Source: Cladopsammia gracilis (lineage: Eukaryota > Cnidaria > Anthozoa > Scleractinia > Dendrophylliidae). Taken from it: a stretch of DNA of 64,000 nt. The stretch lies in the NCBI GenBank assembly GCA_022457155.1, contig JAJGOT010000287.1, positions 22,501 through 86,500 on the forward strand. Direction: 5' to 3'. Numbering within the stretch: the first letter of the stretch is position 1; every line of letters starts with the position of its first letter. Below are positions 12,294 to 22,128 of this stretch, piece by piece. The notes under the pieces were generated by a model. That model did no database searches. It had not been told where the DNA came from and worked only from the letters and a program-made list of their open reading frames with translations. The position numbers and the translations under genes are program-made.

Positions 12294-12796
12294 CCAGGCT
12301 TATAACAACACTGCTACTCAAAGGCAAAGTTATAAGAATTGGTATGGGACTTTATCACTAGTATAGATAGCCAATTTAGCGGACAGAAAATAACAAGCAG
12401 TTTACATACCACATCAAATGTTGTCCAGCTATTGTGTCTTGACTGTCCTAGAGTCTTTAAAGAATCTGACCCACCCAGTTTGCATTGCGTGCCTATGTTG
12501 GTTCATTCGCCATTTTCAGGGCCCCCGAAAGTCCATACTGTATTGTAGATGAGAAATTCACTCATGCAAGAGGTGATATGCTTGCCCAAATATGGAATAG
12601 AGCCGTATCATAACAATAATAGAAGCACGCAATGCAAACTGGGTGGGTCAGACTCTTTAAGCCACATTTCAGTGAGATTTTCATTTCTAGCTCACCTTTA
12701 TGTTTTCTATTGGCTATCTATATACTAGTGACAGTGTTAGTCACATACAAATCCTTTTAATTTTGCCTTTGAGTAGTCACGTGGTTATGAGCCTGG
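12294..12796. repeat. central long imperfect hairpin between the convergent genes
   Basis: The left arm (12294-12492) and right arm (12625-12796) are reverse complements with gaps. Matching blocks include CCAGGCTTATAAC / GGTTATGAGCCTGG, CTACTCAAAGGCAAA / TTTGCCTTTGAGTAG, TATAGATAGCCAAT / ATTGGCTATCTATA, and a long inner block around TCTGACCCACCCAGTTTGC. The loop is about 130 bp. It sits between the 3' ends of the two genes and could be a nested foldback element or a structural terminator region. Confidence 0.75.
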
Positions 12797-12844
12797 ACTG
12801 CCTGTGGTTTCTCCAAAGGACGGTACATGTTTCTATCATTTCAC

Positions 12845-14080
12845 TTAACCTTGAGCAAATCTTAAAAGGTTATGGTAAAGATTGATTGCCTCCCTCCAAT
12901 TGGTGGGTGATGACAAAGCATTATTACACATGACATACTGAAAGTATTCATGAAATACATTGCTGTCTTCATTCTGCAGGGTAAGGTACTCGTTTGCAGC
13001 ATGCTCATATTTCTGCCATGAAACTGGCTCAATGCAATCATGCACACCATAATACTCGGGTATGTAATACAGTTCATCAGGTCTTCCACTGATGGTATCA
13101 CAATGCGAACAACGAATATAATGAGTATTCCAGTGATGCCTCACATGGTCAAGGTCTTGCTGTAGAATACCAGAAAAGCAAAACCACAAACACTCCTCCT
13201 GAAGTTGATTTCCTGGAGTGTAACTCTCTGTCTCAATTAAATCCTTAAAGAAATTAATCCACCATGTGGATCTGCTTCTACGGAAAAACGACCACCACCC
13301 CTCAATTCGCTGATTGTGTGGCGATGATCAATATGCATGAGCCTCTTCACTGTCGCAAAAATAGCACTGCATAGCGGCAACAACTCCATTTTCTGTTCCA
13401 CAGTCACTTCTCATTTTTGTGGGACAGCCTTCTTGTTCCAATACTGCCTCTAAGTAAAACTGAGCGATTACATTTGGATTGTTATTGGTTCTCGACACTT
13501 TTAGCCATATGATTTTCCTGCTGTAACCGTCAATACAGCCATGGACAGGAAAACCATATGGCTTCAACTTGTCGTAGCCATCAATGTGCCACCGATAATT
13601 GGGGCCCATTGATATGTAGTTTCGCCTTTGAAGACGCCTGGCACTTCGTAAGTCGCATCCTTCAGGGTCCATTTCTCTGAGTAAACGTTCCACAACGTGC
13701 CTGGGAACAAATATACCTTCAAGCCGTAGGGTATGCCACAGTGCGCGGTATCCACTCACACAACCGGGACCTTCTAATTCTTGACGTACTCTTCGTCTGA
13801 CAAGATCTTCGTCAGCGTTTACTGATCTCCTCCTTAACCCATAAGATTTCAGTTTACTTTTGAGGGTTCGCAAGCACATGTTCAACCCATGGAACTTCGA
13901 CAAAAATAAGAGAATTTTCTCATACTCAAGGCCTTGTTCAAAATAATGCGTGATAATCACCTCCTCGCGATCCAGTTCTGTCCTACACTCTGTACAGAAA
14001 ACGAAATCGGGCTCAACTAAAGCGTCACAGTGTTCGCAAAACATTGATGTTCTACCATAGCTGGACGCCATTTTTCCCAT
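12845..14080 (-). CDS. DDE integrase-type transposase (IS3EU-like), one internal TGA
   Basis: Read from the ATG at 14080 to TAA at 12845 (411 codons), the protein has a zinc ribbon (Cys15, 18, 29, 32), a helix-rich DNA-binding region, and a retroviral-integrase-like core. The core holds Asp167 (WHIDGYDK), Asp226 (MRSDCGTENG) and Glu260 (NQRIEGWW). The C-terminal region is Cys/His and Trp-rich. Such enzymes cut at the element's ends and join them to the target. One TGA at 13328-13330 (codon 251) falls between the second Asp and the Glu where a glycine codon (GGA) would fit, so the copy is inactive unless the stop is read through. No other stop or shift is seen, so inactivation is recent. The start mirrors that of the HECT gene at the opposite inverted repeat. 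Confidence 0.85.
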
Positions 14081-14089
14081 TGTCACGTG

Positions 14090-14645
14090 ACTCGATCCAG
14101 TCTCCCAATGCATCCGGGACTTAAAGCAAAAGAAAGTTTTGTTTCGAAAGTTAATTTTGATTCGAACGTTGGAATTTCGTTGCAAAAGCGGTTCTGTGTT
14201 TCGAAGGAAGGAAAATGGGTATCAAGATAAAGCGCATTGATTTATAAAGAAAAATATATATATATTTTTTAAAGAAATATGATTTTAAATCATGTATTTT
14301 GTTTTAACAAAGTAAATTGTTTTGTAAGAAAGAAAAGTCGTATCGGGATTATGTACAAAGCAATTGACAAAGTGAAATTTGTTTTTGACAAGTGAAATTT
14401 GTTTTTAAGAAAAGAAAGTTGTTTTGCATTAAAGTAAATTGTTTCTTAGAAAAGAAAGTTGTTTTGCATTAAAGTAAATTGTTTTTAAGAAAAGAAAGTT
14501 GTTTTGCATTAAAGTAAATTGTTTTTAAGAAAATAAAGTTGTTTTGCATTAAAGTAAATTGTTTTTAAGAAAAGAAAGTTGTTTCGCATTAAAGTAAATT
14601 GCTTTCAAACAAAAGAAAGTTGTTTTGCACTTCTGGGCCACCGTA
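14090..14645 (-). repeat. right terminal inverted repeat with subterminal tandem units
   Basis: Reverse complement of 6692-7135, with more copies of the 41-bp unit (about six between 14400 and 14632) and a short TATATA insertion near 14255. It ends in GGGCCACCGTA, followed by the target duplication GGTTCT. Confidence 0.88.
14241..14246 (-). promoter_or_regulatory. TATA box in right inverted repeat (transposase)
   Basis: TATAAA on the minus strand, about 165 bp upstream of the transposase ATG, at the position equivalent to the box at 6988-6993. Confidence 0.5.
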
Positions 14646-14651
14646 GGTTCT

Positions 14652-16085
14652 TAACTCAAAGACTAGAAAGTTTTATTATGCACTGGTTGTACAAAACACT
14701 TGATACTAAATGGCACTGGTATAGGTTTGAATACCAAGCTGGGGGGGGGGGGGGGGGCATATATTGTTATGGCACTGCTAAACTGAGCAATGACCCTGGT
14801 TTGTGTGATCTAACCAAGACATCTCTTAAAGGATTCTTAGCTCAAAAATACAAGGATGAGTATGAAGATGAAAATACATCTGAATTAGACAATGATATTA
14901 TTGCTGGTGAAAAAGCTGCAAAACTAGCTTGTACATATATTGACTGGTTGCTTTCTATCATTAACCCAAATCCACCAGATGGGATGTCAGATCCATGTCA
15001 CAAACGCTACCAGGACCTACCAGACTGTGATATTCATGATTATTGTGATCTGCTCAACATGGTTCAGCGCCATACTCGCTGTAGTACAAGTTATTGCTTA
15101 ATAAAGAAAAGCACTGATTCTGAACCAAAACGCAGATTCAACTTTCCAATGGATGTCTGCCCTAAGACAAGGTTAGAGTTTGAACAAATTAATACTAAAA
15201 GTGATGAGCCACAATACAGAGCAAAAATTGTCACAAAGAGAAATGATTTTCGACTAAATAACAACCAAATGCTCCAGTTACAGGGTTGGAGAGTGAACTG
15301 CGATATCCAAGTAGTCATTGACCACTATGCTTGTGTAGAATACCTTGCAAAGTATGCCGCTAAAGGTGAGCCAAGGGCGCCTGTGCTAAAAGCAGCATTT
15401 AACACAATTATAAATAATGCTCCAAGCAATAGTGATCCTCACCGAACTATAAAGAAAATAATCATTAAAACACTTGGTGAACGAGATTATGCTGCCCAAG
15501 AAACAATGCACTACTTGCTGTTAAATGGGTCTCATAGAGTTCAAATAAACTCATCAACCTAGAGTTGTAAGAGGAACAGCTTTGTTCTAGTAATTCCCTT
15601 CTTGATGTCTATGCTAATCGTGCACAATATGATAGCCCAGGCATCGATACAGCCAAATTAAATGTTGTCCAGTTTGCAACACAGTTTAAGGTTATAAACA
15701 GGAAGCTCACACTAAGCTTCCAGATAATGTGGTTCCAAGAATTTTCCCTACATATCTATCAAATCCAAAAGAACCAAATTTTCCTCAGTATTGTACATAT
15801 CAGCTTTTAAGATAGAAGCCCTGGAAAATATCAAAAATAATGCCTGGGATAATGAGGAGCCATCAGATCAAAACATGATAAATAAATAGCAAGAATTCCT
15901 CCATACACCATATGCTAAAACAAATGTCCCCGACTAGTTTGACAAACTTCAGTCAGTTATCCAAAGTCAACAGGAACCAGATCATCTTGTTGATGTACAG
16001 TCTGAAAATGGGAGGAATGGATGATCATATCTGACATAAATGCACCATTTGATAATCCTTCATATACATTCCCCAAAAGTAATAA
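14652..16085 (+). pseudogene. Helitron Rep protein, central part (HUH motif lost)
   Basis: The frame continues from 6691 across the transposon site. Up to 15562 it is open and carries Helitron Rep landmarks: [36 protein letters not shown], and the tyrosine region [20 protein letters not shown]. The metal-binding His-x-His of the HUH motif (normally IHCHG) reads IYCYG at about 14759-14773, both His to Tyr, next to a 16-bp G tract. After 15563, frameshifted pieces go on (LPDNVVPRIFPTYL, EFLHTPYAKTNVPD) to about 16010. No helicase domain remains. Dead. Confidence 0.85.
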
Positions 16086-16249
16086 TAGCAAACATTTTGG
16101 CTTTAAACACAAAGTTTTAACTTGGTTTTTTTGTGCTATGTCTTATTGGCCTACTCTTCACATTAAAACATTTTCAAGTTAGGATTTTAAGTGATGCGAC
16201 TCAAAATAATTATAATAGGTTTTTCAAAAAACAAGTGTTCCGCGAGTGT

Positions 16250-17157
16250 TTGCTTTTTGTTCCTTTAATTACTCAAGGAACAAAGTTGTTCCTATTTGTA
16301 GTACTTAGGAACATGACGTTCTTATTTATTAAGGTGAAAAGGAACAACTGGTTCCCTTTGTATTACTTGAGAACACAAAGTTCCTATTTACTCAGGTGAA
16401 AAGGAACAAAATGTTCCTATTTGTATTACTTGGGAAACGAAGTTCCTATTTATGTAAGTGAAAAGGAACAACTGGTTAGGAACTTCGTGTTTCCAAGTAA
16501 TACAAAGGGAACCAGTTGTTCCTTTTCACATCCACAATAAATAGGAACTTCGTGTTCCTAAGTACTACAAATAGGAACCATGCAGTTGTTCCTTTTCATC
16601 TAAATAAATAGGAACTTTGTGTTCCCAAGTAATACAAAGGGAACCAGTTGTTCCTTTTCACATCAATAAATAGAAACTTGGTGTTCCAACGTACTACAAA
16701 TAGGAACCATGTGGTAGTTTCTTTTCATCTAAATAAAGAGGAACTTCGTGTTCCAAGTAATACAAAGGGAACCAGTTGTTCCTTTTCACCCGAATAAATA
16801 GGAACTTCGTGTTCCTAAGTGCTACAAATAGGAACCAGTTGTTCCTTTTCACTTACATAAATAGGAACTTCGAGTTCCAAAGTAATACAAAGGGAACAAC
16901 TGTTTCCTATCTGTAGTACTTGGGAACACCAAGTTCCTAATATTTAGGTAAAAAGGAACAACTGGTTCCCATTTGTAGTACTTGGGAACACAAAGTTCCT
17001 ATTTATGTAGGTGAAAAGGAACTGGTTCCTATTTGTAGTACATAGGAACTTCGTTTTCCTATTTACTCAGGTGAAAAGGAACAAAAGGTGGTTCCTATTT
17101 GTATTACTTGGTAACGCAAAGTTCCTATTTATGAAGGTGAAAAGGAACAAAAGGTCC
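16250..17157. repeat. minisatellite that switches orientation
   Basis: Units of about 60-65 bp alternate two short palindrome-like cores, AGGAACCAGTTGTTCCTT and GGAACTTCGTGTTCC, separated by TATTTGTAGTACTTGGG or its complement. The first units run forward (to about 16465), the middle block is in the reverse orientation (about 16465-16890), and the last block is forward again. No coding capacity. Confidence 0.8.
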
Positions 17158-17312
17158 TGTTGTGGGCCGAGCTAGTCAGCTATAAAGGAGGATTGAATCG
17201 GATTGAACCAAACAATTGACTTTTATTCCACCATCACAACTCGTGGTTCTAGTCTACAACAGTCAGATGTTACTAGCCCTAAATGAGGGGGTCTGTGTGC
17301 TAATACACTACA
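17158..17312 (-). repeat. Gypsy 3' LTR, 155 bp
   Basis: On the minus strand it begins TGTAGTGTATTAGC and ends CCCACAACA (TG...CA) and contains AATAAA. It directly follows a polypurine tract (CTAAAAGGGGAGGGA, plus-strand 17313-17327), as expected for a 3' LTR. Confidence 0.7.
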
Positions 17313-18063
17313 TCCCTCCCCTTTTAGATAACAAACAATACTATCATAAGCATAATATTGAAATAGCAATAAAACATAGCATAAAAACATAGCTGTTGGA
17401 TTGGCTCCTCCGGTGTATGGTGTGTTTCAGTCACTGCCTCTTTCTGTGTGCTTGGTGTATCAATGTTCTGTAGCAGTTTCTTAACATGTGAGGTGTTGCG
17501 GGAGTACTGGACCCCTTGGGATTGAACAATCAGGCTGTTCCCATGTTTACTTAGAACGGTGTATGGGCTTGGGTTAAACTGGGTTGAGAGTTTCTTTTCT
17601 CTCCTGTTGCACAAGCACCTGGTCTCCTTGAGGTAGCTCTGAGTATGTTGCACCTCTCCTTGTGTCAGCATAGATCTTGCCTTTACTCTTCTGTTCGCTA
17701 TCTCGGTCACACACTCCTTGCTCTACATGTGCATCACTCAGCTCTGGAAGTTTGGTGCATATTTTCCGGCAAAAGAGTAGTTCAGCCGGGCTCATGCCCA
17801 TCATAGGGTGGGGTAGGCTGCGGTAGGCTGCAAGGTAGTGTTTAGCTCTTTCTTCCAGTCTTTCTTTTCGGTGTGTGCAATCTGAAGCCTTTTTAGCGCT
17901 CCACCTCTCTGTTTGCCTGAGGCCCTTTTGCTGTGACCTTGGCTGCATCTTTAGGACCCATCTTTCAGTACGCACGCAAGGTTTCGATTTTGGGCCACAG
18001 ATCACCTCTAGTGGCTTGTGGTCGGTTACATGTTCAAATGGGACTCCATAAATGTAAGGGTGG
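17313..18063 (-). pseudogene. Gypsy polyprotein remnant (RNase H and integrase end)
   Basis: Minus-strand translation gives a Ty3/Gypsy RNase H piece (FEHVTDHKPLEVICGPKSKP, RTERWVLKMQP) joined directly to the integrase C-terminal part (YLAAYRSLPHPMMGMSPAEL, PSPYTVLSKHGNSLIVQS). The sequence between is deleted, and a frameshift occurs near 17590-17700. The 5' side is cut by another LTR at about 18064. Confidence 0.8.
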
Positions 18064-18228
18064 TGTGACATGACAAGCATGACAATAATCATGTGATCAG
18101 CGAGTCACATGATTAGCGGTGCCTCGTGCAACAGAGATCTTTGTACAGCTTGAATTGATTGCCCGGCATTAAAGTTTCGTTGTTGTATTCAACCCATAGC
18201 TGTGATTTATTGCCTTCAAATCTCAACA
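18064..18228 (+). repeat. Gypsy 5' LTR, about 165 bp
   Basis: It ends in CTCAACA immediately before a tRNA-Leu primer-binding site. The start is taken at TGTGACATG, where the other Gypsy's RNase H sequence breaks off, which suggests insertion into it. The exact left edge is uncertain by a few bases. Confidence 0.6.
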
Positions 18229-18242
18229 TGGTGTCAGAAGTG
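18229..18242 (+). promoter_or_regulatory. primer-binding site complementary to tRNA-Leu
   Basis: TGGTGTCAGAAGTG is the reverse complement of CACTTCTGACACCA, the 3' end of animal tRNA-Leu including CCA. It abuts the LTR end, as required for minus-strand priming. Confidence 0.75.
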
Positions 18243-18349
18243 AGTCTCTAGCTTCGTTAGAGGACGATTTGACAAGTATTTGACGCCAAGTTCGTGAGTA
18301 CACAGTCAATCGAAGAAGGAAATTTGTTCCTCGTGGTTTTGTTTTGGCA

Positions 18350-19318
18350 AGATGCCTCCACCTGATACTACAGAAAGCGCTTCAAACATACCGACCGGAA
18401 CAAGCCCGTGAAGAGCTTCAACCACATGAACTGCCATCGCGCCCTTGGCAAAAGATTGCTGCTGATCTGTTTGTCCTTGGACAGCAGACATTCCTGATAA
18501 TGGTGGATTACTGGTCAAATTTCTTTGAAGTGGTTGAAATCCACAAGAAGACAGCACAAGCTGTTATCACTCAACTCAAGGTGCAATTTGCTCGCCATGG
18601 TATTCCAGAGGTACTGATTACGGATAATAGTCCAGAATTCGAAAATCAAGAGTTCAAGAATTTCTCCTCTAATTGGCAGTTTGAGCACCGAACGTCTAGC
18701 CCTAGATATCCCCAGTCGAACTGAAAAGTGGAAAATGCTGTGAAAACCTGCAAAGGAATGCTCATGAAAGCAAAGGAAGACAAGAAAGACCCACTATTAG
18801 CGATCCTTGATTGGCGCAACATCCCAAGTGAAGGATTCAGCACCTCACCAGCTTAGAGGTTAATGGGCCGACGCAACCAACACTTTGCTCCAACAGCCAA
18901 TAAACTCCTCTGGCCAAACGGTGACATGATGACCACAGCGAGTAACCTAGCAGCTAGAAAAAGATTGCAGTGCAGGCAGTACAAGAGAGGCATCAAGAAT
19001 CTTGCCCCCTTAAAAACAGGCGATGTCATCCGCATGAAGCTACCAGGGGAGCAGAAATGGAGCTTGGGCCACTGCACACGCCCTCTTGACCAACGGTCAC
19101 ATGAAGTCGAGGTAGATGGACAGCGCTTCCGCAGAAACCGCCATCAGCTGAGGTCTACTCTGGAGCCATCACCAGAACCAAGCAGCCACATTGAAGAGCC
19201 TCATCAGGCTGAGAATGAAAACAAACCACCTGTCTTACCAGAGTCCTTGCAAGGCCAGAACCAGATCCTGCCTACCCCTGAGATTGAAATGAATGATGCA
19301 ATGTCCCCAGTACAGTCG
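18350..19318 (+). pseudogene. Gypsy integrase remnant
   Basis: A gag-like start (MPPPDTTESAS) is fused by deletion to a Ty3/Gypsy integrase: PWQKIAADLF (first Asp), LITDNSPEF (second Asp) and KVENAV (Glu), then a basic tail (MGRRNQHFAPTANK, LAPLKTGDVIRM). There are in-frame stops at about 18721 (just before KVENAV, a GGA-to-TGA type change) and about 18854. The sequence ends near 19318 where LINE-like sequence starts. Confidence 0.8.
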
Positions 19319-19900
19319 GTCTCGGACCATGTAGAGCCCATCCTTAACTTAATATATGCAATAAGAAAATTGTCCTCTTTGAAGCATAACCCGAAAATAA
19401 TCGAGACAAGGCAATTTAAAAATTTTGATCAAAACGAATTTAGACGAGATCTCATGCTGATCCCCTGGGAGAGTATTGAACATCATTGTAATGATCCAGA
19501 TTCTGCTTGGCTCATTTGGAAAGAAACATTCCTCTCTGTAAGACGAAAAAGGGTGCAAGCTAGATCATCTCCTTGGCTGACTCCAAAATTGAAAACTGAA
19601 ATGTTTTTACGAGACAAGTATAAGAAAATAGCAAGTAGACTTAATACCCCAGAGTTGGAATGAATACAAACAACTGAAAAACAAAATTAATCATGATATT
19701 AAATAGGCTAAAACGCAATATTATAATGTTTACTTTACAGAGAATCTCAAGAACATAAAGCAGACTTGGAGGGGACTTAATTCTCTACTGGGCAATGATC
19801 AAAACACTGTGCCCATTAAAATTATTACATATAATAACAAAACACATTCCTCTCCAAAAGAAATTTTCTGCAATAAACCATCATTTTACAGAAATCGGGT
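19319..19900 (+). pseudogene. LINE fragment (between endonuclease and reverse transcriptase)
   Basis: Text such as RSSPWLTPKLKTEMFLRDKYKK, then NINHDI, YYNVYF, NIKQTWRGLNSLLGN and NHHFTEIGSKLAPEL is the linker before the reverse transcriptase in CR1/L2/Jockey-type non-LTR elements. It holds stops and shifts from 19660 on and breaks off near 19920. Confidence 0.7.
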
Positions 19901-20234
19901 CTAAATTAGCCCCTGAATTGTGTCCTCTTTACTTATTTGAAGTACAGCAGTCAAATACTTCCAGTTCTTCAGTTGTTTTGGCCCATGCAGCCCTTAAATG
20001 GCTACATTCTTTTGTCCCTAGTCTTGATTGTAACCCGTTGAATAGCGAGTTTTGCAAGAATATTATTGAATCTGCAAAATGCCAAAAACCAAAACCGGTT
20101 ATGAAAAAGAAGCCTATTACCTCTGAGATCATTAAAAATATCCAAGATGCTTATAACAAGGCAGATTCTAATTTGAAGGATGTACTATTGCTGCATTATG
20201 CTCATTAGCTTTTGCCAGATTCCTTCGTTATTTA

Positions 20235-20346
20235 ACTATTATAGCGCGAAAGCGTGCGTGATATCACCTAATACTTAGCCGACGAGGCCGTAGGCAGAGT
20301 CGGCTAAAATTAGGCAATATCACGCAAGCTTGAGCGCTATAATAGT
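20235..20346. mobile_element. 112-bp palindromic MITE
   Basis: ACTATTATAGCGC at the left matches GCGCTATAATAGT at the right, and the arms pair almost to the centre (GTGATATCACCTA...TTAGGCAATATCAC, TTAGCCGACGAGG / GAGTCGGCTAA). TTTA flanks both sides (20231-20234, 20347-20350) as a target duplication. A degraded half copy lies at about 20500-20525. Confidence 0.75.
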
Positions 20347-20347
20347 T

Positions 20348-21556
20348 TTATAATTCAACACATTGATAACAAAGCACAGTTTGAAGAAATAAATATCGCC
20401 GACAAGCCTTTTATTTAAAAAAAAAAGCTTACAGATGTTTTACCGCGCGAAACTTGCAACATCACACAGTTCATGAATGAAAGTGGCGCCTTTGTCAATA
20501 TTGTGCAAGCTTGAACACTATATTAACTGTTTTATAATTCAACACATTGATAACAAATCACAGTTTCGAGAAAAAAATCATTGAGATATGCAACCTTTCA
20601 TTTAGTAAAAAGGCTAACTACAATATTTTACCTCACACCATTTCTTAAACAACAAGCAATGAATGCCGAAACTTTTGCCAAGCTAAAATTAATTAAGCGT
20701 ACACAATCAGTGACATCAGTTGACAGTTTCTACGAAGAGCTTTCGTCTACTCAAAGAACGGGACAGAGTAGTGACTACAAGAATTAAAACACAGTAAAAT
20801 GGCATAGAATGTCTTAGTTACAAGTGTTTCGTATCTTAAAAAGTTCAATTCAGAATTAAAACAAATTGAACAAACACACGGCTACAAACCTAAACATAGC
20901 GGCGAAAAGTCGGAACAAACTGCAGCGTGGACAGTAAGCTTACAAAAATTCACAGCTAAAGGATACAAGAAACGGTTAAAAGATCGTACCTGTAGTTGAT
21001 TTGGCTTTTTAGTCCCTTCCATAAGCACCAAATTTTCAAACATCGAAGTACGAGCTGAGTCGATCAATGTTGTTTACAAACTTGGAATGCTCGTTTTTTA
21101 GCTCCCACAGCCGTAATGACGAGATCAGAAACTTTTCTGAGGAAACATCAAGTTTATATCATATTCCAGAGGTGATTACCAAAGGAATTTCACGAAAATT
21201 GTGCTCCTTCGTTCACTTCTTGTCGAGCGGTTAAACTTTGAACCAGTTTTCATTCAGCTACGCCAAGAAACAACACTGCGACCGCGACAACGCGAAAATT
21301 TCGCGCCTTTTTATCCAGTCATGTGAACAGTATTTTCTCTTTTCGTTTCTTCTCTTTTTTCTTTCTTTTCCCTTTTTTAACTAATAGTTCACGCACTTTT
21401 TTGCCAAAAAACACGAAATTGCAGGCAGCAATCATTTTCACTTTCTTTCAAAATGCGAAATTTACCGCCATCGCTGGTTATATGTCATGTAGACATAACG
21501 CATATCGATAACTTTTTGACCATATTTGGGCAGTGTATCAATGTGTTGAATTATAA
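20348..21556. mobile_element. non-autonomous DNA element with perfect 21-bp inverted repeats
   Basis: The left end (20348-20368, TTATAATTCAACACATTGAT...) and right end (21536-21556) are perfect reverse complements. It splits the tyrosine recombinase and itself carries the 112-bp MITE at its left edge. An internal copy of the left end occurs at about 20530. I see no transposase inside. Confidence 0.7.
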
Positions 21557-22089
21557 GACGAGTTAGCTGATATTGTTCCTAAGCATATTGAGTTTTTCAA
21601 CGATTATATAAGTATTTTCTTGCCTCGTAGTAAGACGGATTTTTATAGGGAAGGGAACTGTGTCTTTATTAGTGCATCCAGTTCTTAATACTGCCCTGTG
21701 AGTGTTTTAAGAAGGTACTTGAATGTACCGGTAGCTGGTATTGACGATAGTAATACTCTCCCGTTAAGACCTCTCATTTTTCACCGTAGTAACGCTAGTT
21801 GTACCCTTAGAAGTGGTAAGATTTCTTATATCAGATGCAGGGAAATTCTCAGAGATGCCTTAAGTCAGCTAGGTTATAACCAAAATGATTATGGCCTTCA
21901 TAGCCAAAGATCCGGCGGTATTACATCCACGGTACACAATAGTAACAATTTGATCCAAGAAAGGCCACTCAAAATACATGGTAGATGAAAGTCTGGTTCC
22001 GCTTAGGACATGTATGTCAAAGAAAGCCTTAAGAAAAGGTTACAAATAGCTAAGTATTTAGGATTGTAATATTGCGGGGTGTATACATA

Positions 22090-22092
22090 TAA

Positions 22093-22123
<31 letters not shown>

Positions 22124-22128
22124 TATAT
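22090..22128. repeat. AT microsatellite
   Basis: (ATAAAT)n passing into (AT)n. Confidence 0.85.

Larger units (their letters stand above)
6692..14645. mobile_element. 7,954-bp IS3EU-type DNA transposon carrying a HECT E3 ligase gene
   Basis: The ends read TATGGTGGCCCAGAAGTGC (left) and, reverse-complemented, TACGGTGGCCCAGAAGTGC (right). GGTTCT stands immediately outside both ends (6686-6691 and 14646-14651), a perfect 6-bp target duplication. Removing the element and one GGTTCT restores the Helitron reading frame exactly, which proves the boundaries. Inside are a plus-strand HECT gene and a minus-strand DDE transposase, convergent and each starting just inside an inverted repeat. TAY...RTA termini with 6-bp duplications match what I recall of the IS3EU superfamily. 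The superfamily label is from memory; the boundaries are read directly. Confidence 0.92.
19930..22068 (+). pseudogene. tyrosine recombinase (Crypton/DIRS-type), interrupted
   Basis: Two halves of one phage-integrase-fold recombinase: 19930-20230 (HAALKWLHSF, KKKPITSEIIKN, FLRY with the first catalytic Arg) and 21557-22068 (ELADIVPKHIEFF, FLPRSKTDFYREGNCVF, HSQRSGGIT with His and second Arg, MYVKESLKKRL with the Tyr). Between them lies the insertion at 20231-21556. A frameshift near 20170 and stops near 21685, 21986 and 22003 show it is dead. Neighbouring pieces are other mobile elements, so this too is probably transposon-derived. Confidence 0.75.

Noticed and set aside
14579..14640. Helitron frame appearing to start in the transposon end
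   Set aside because: The frame runs by chance through the inverted repeat; true Helitron sequence resumes only after 14651.
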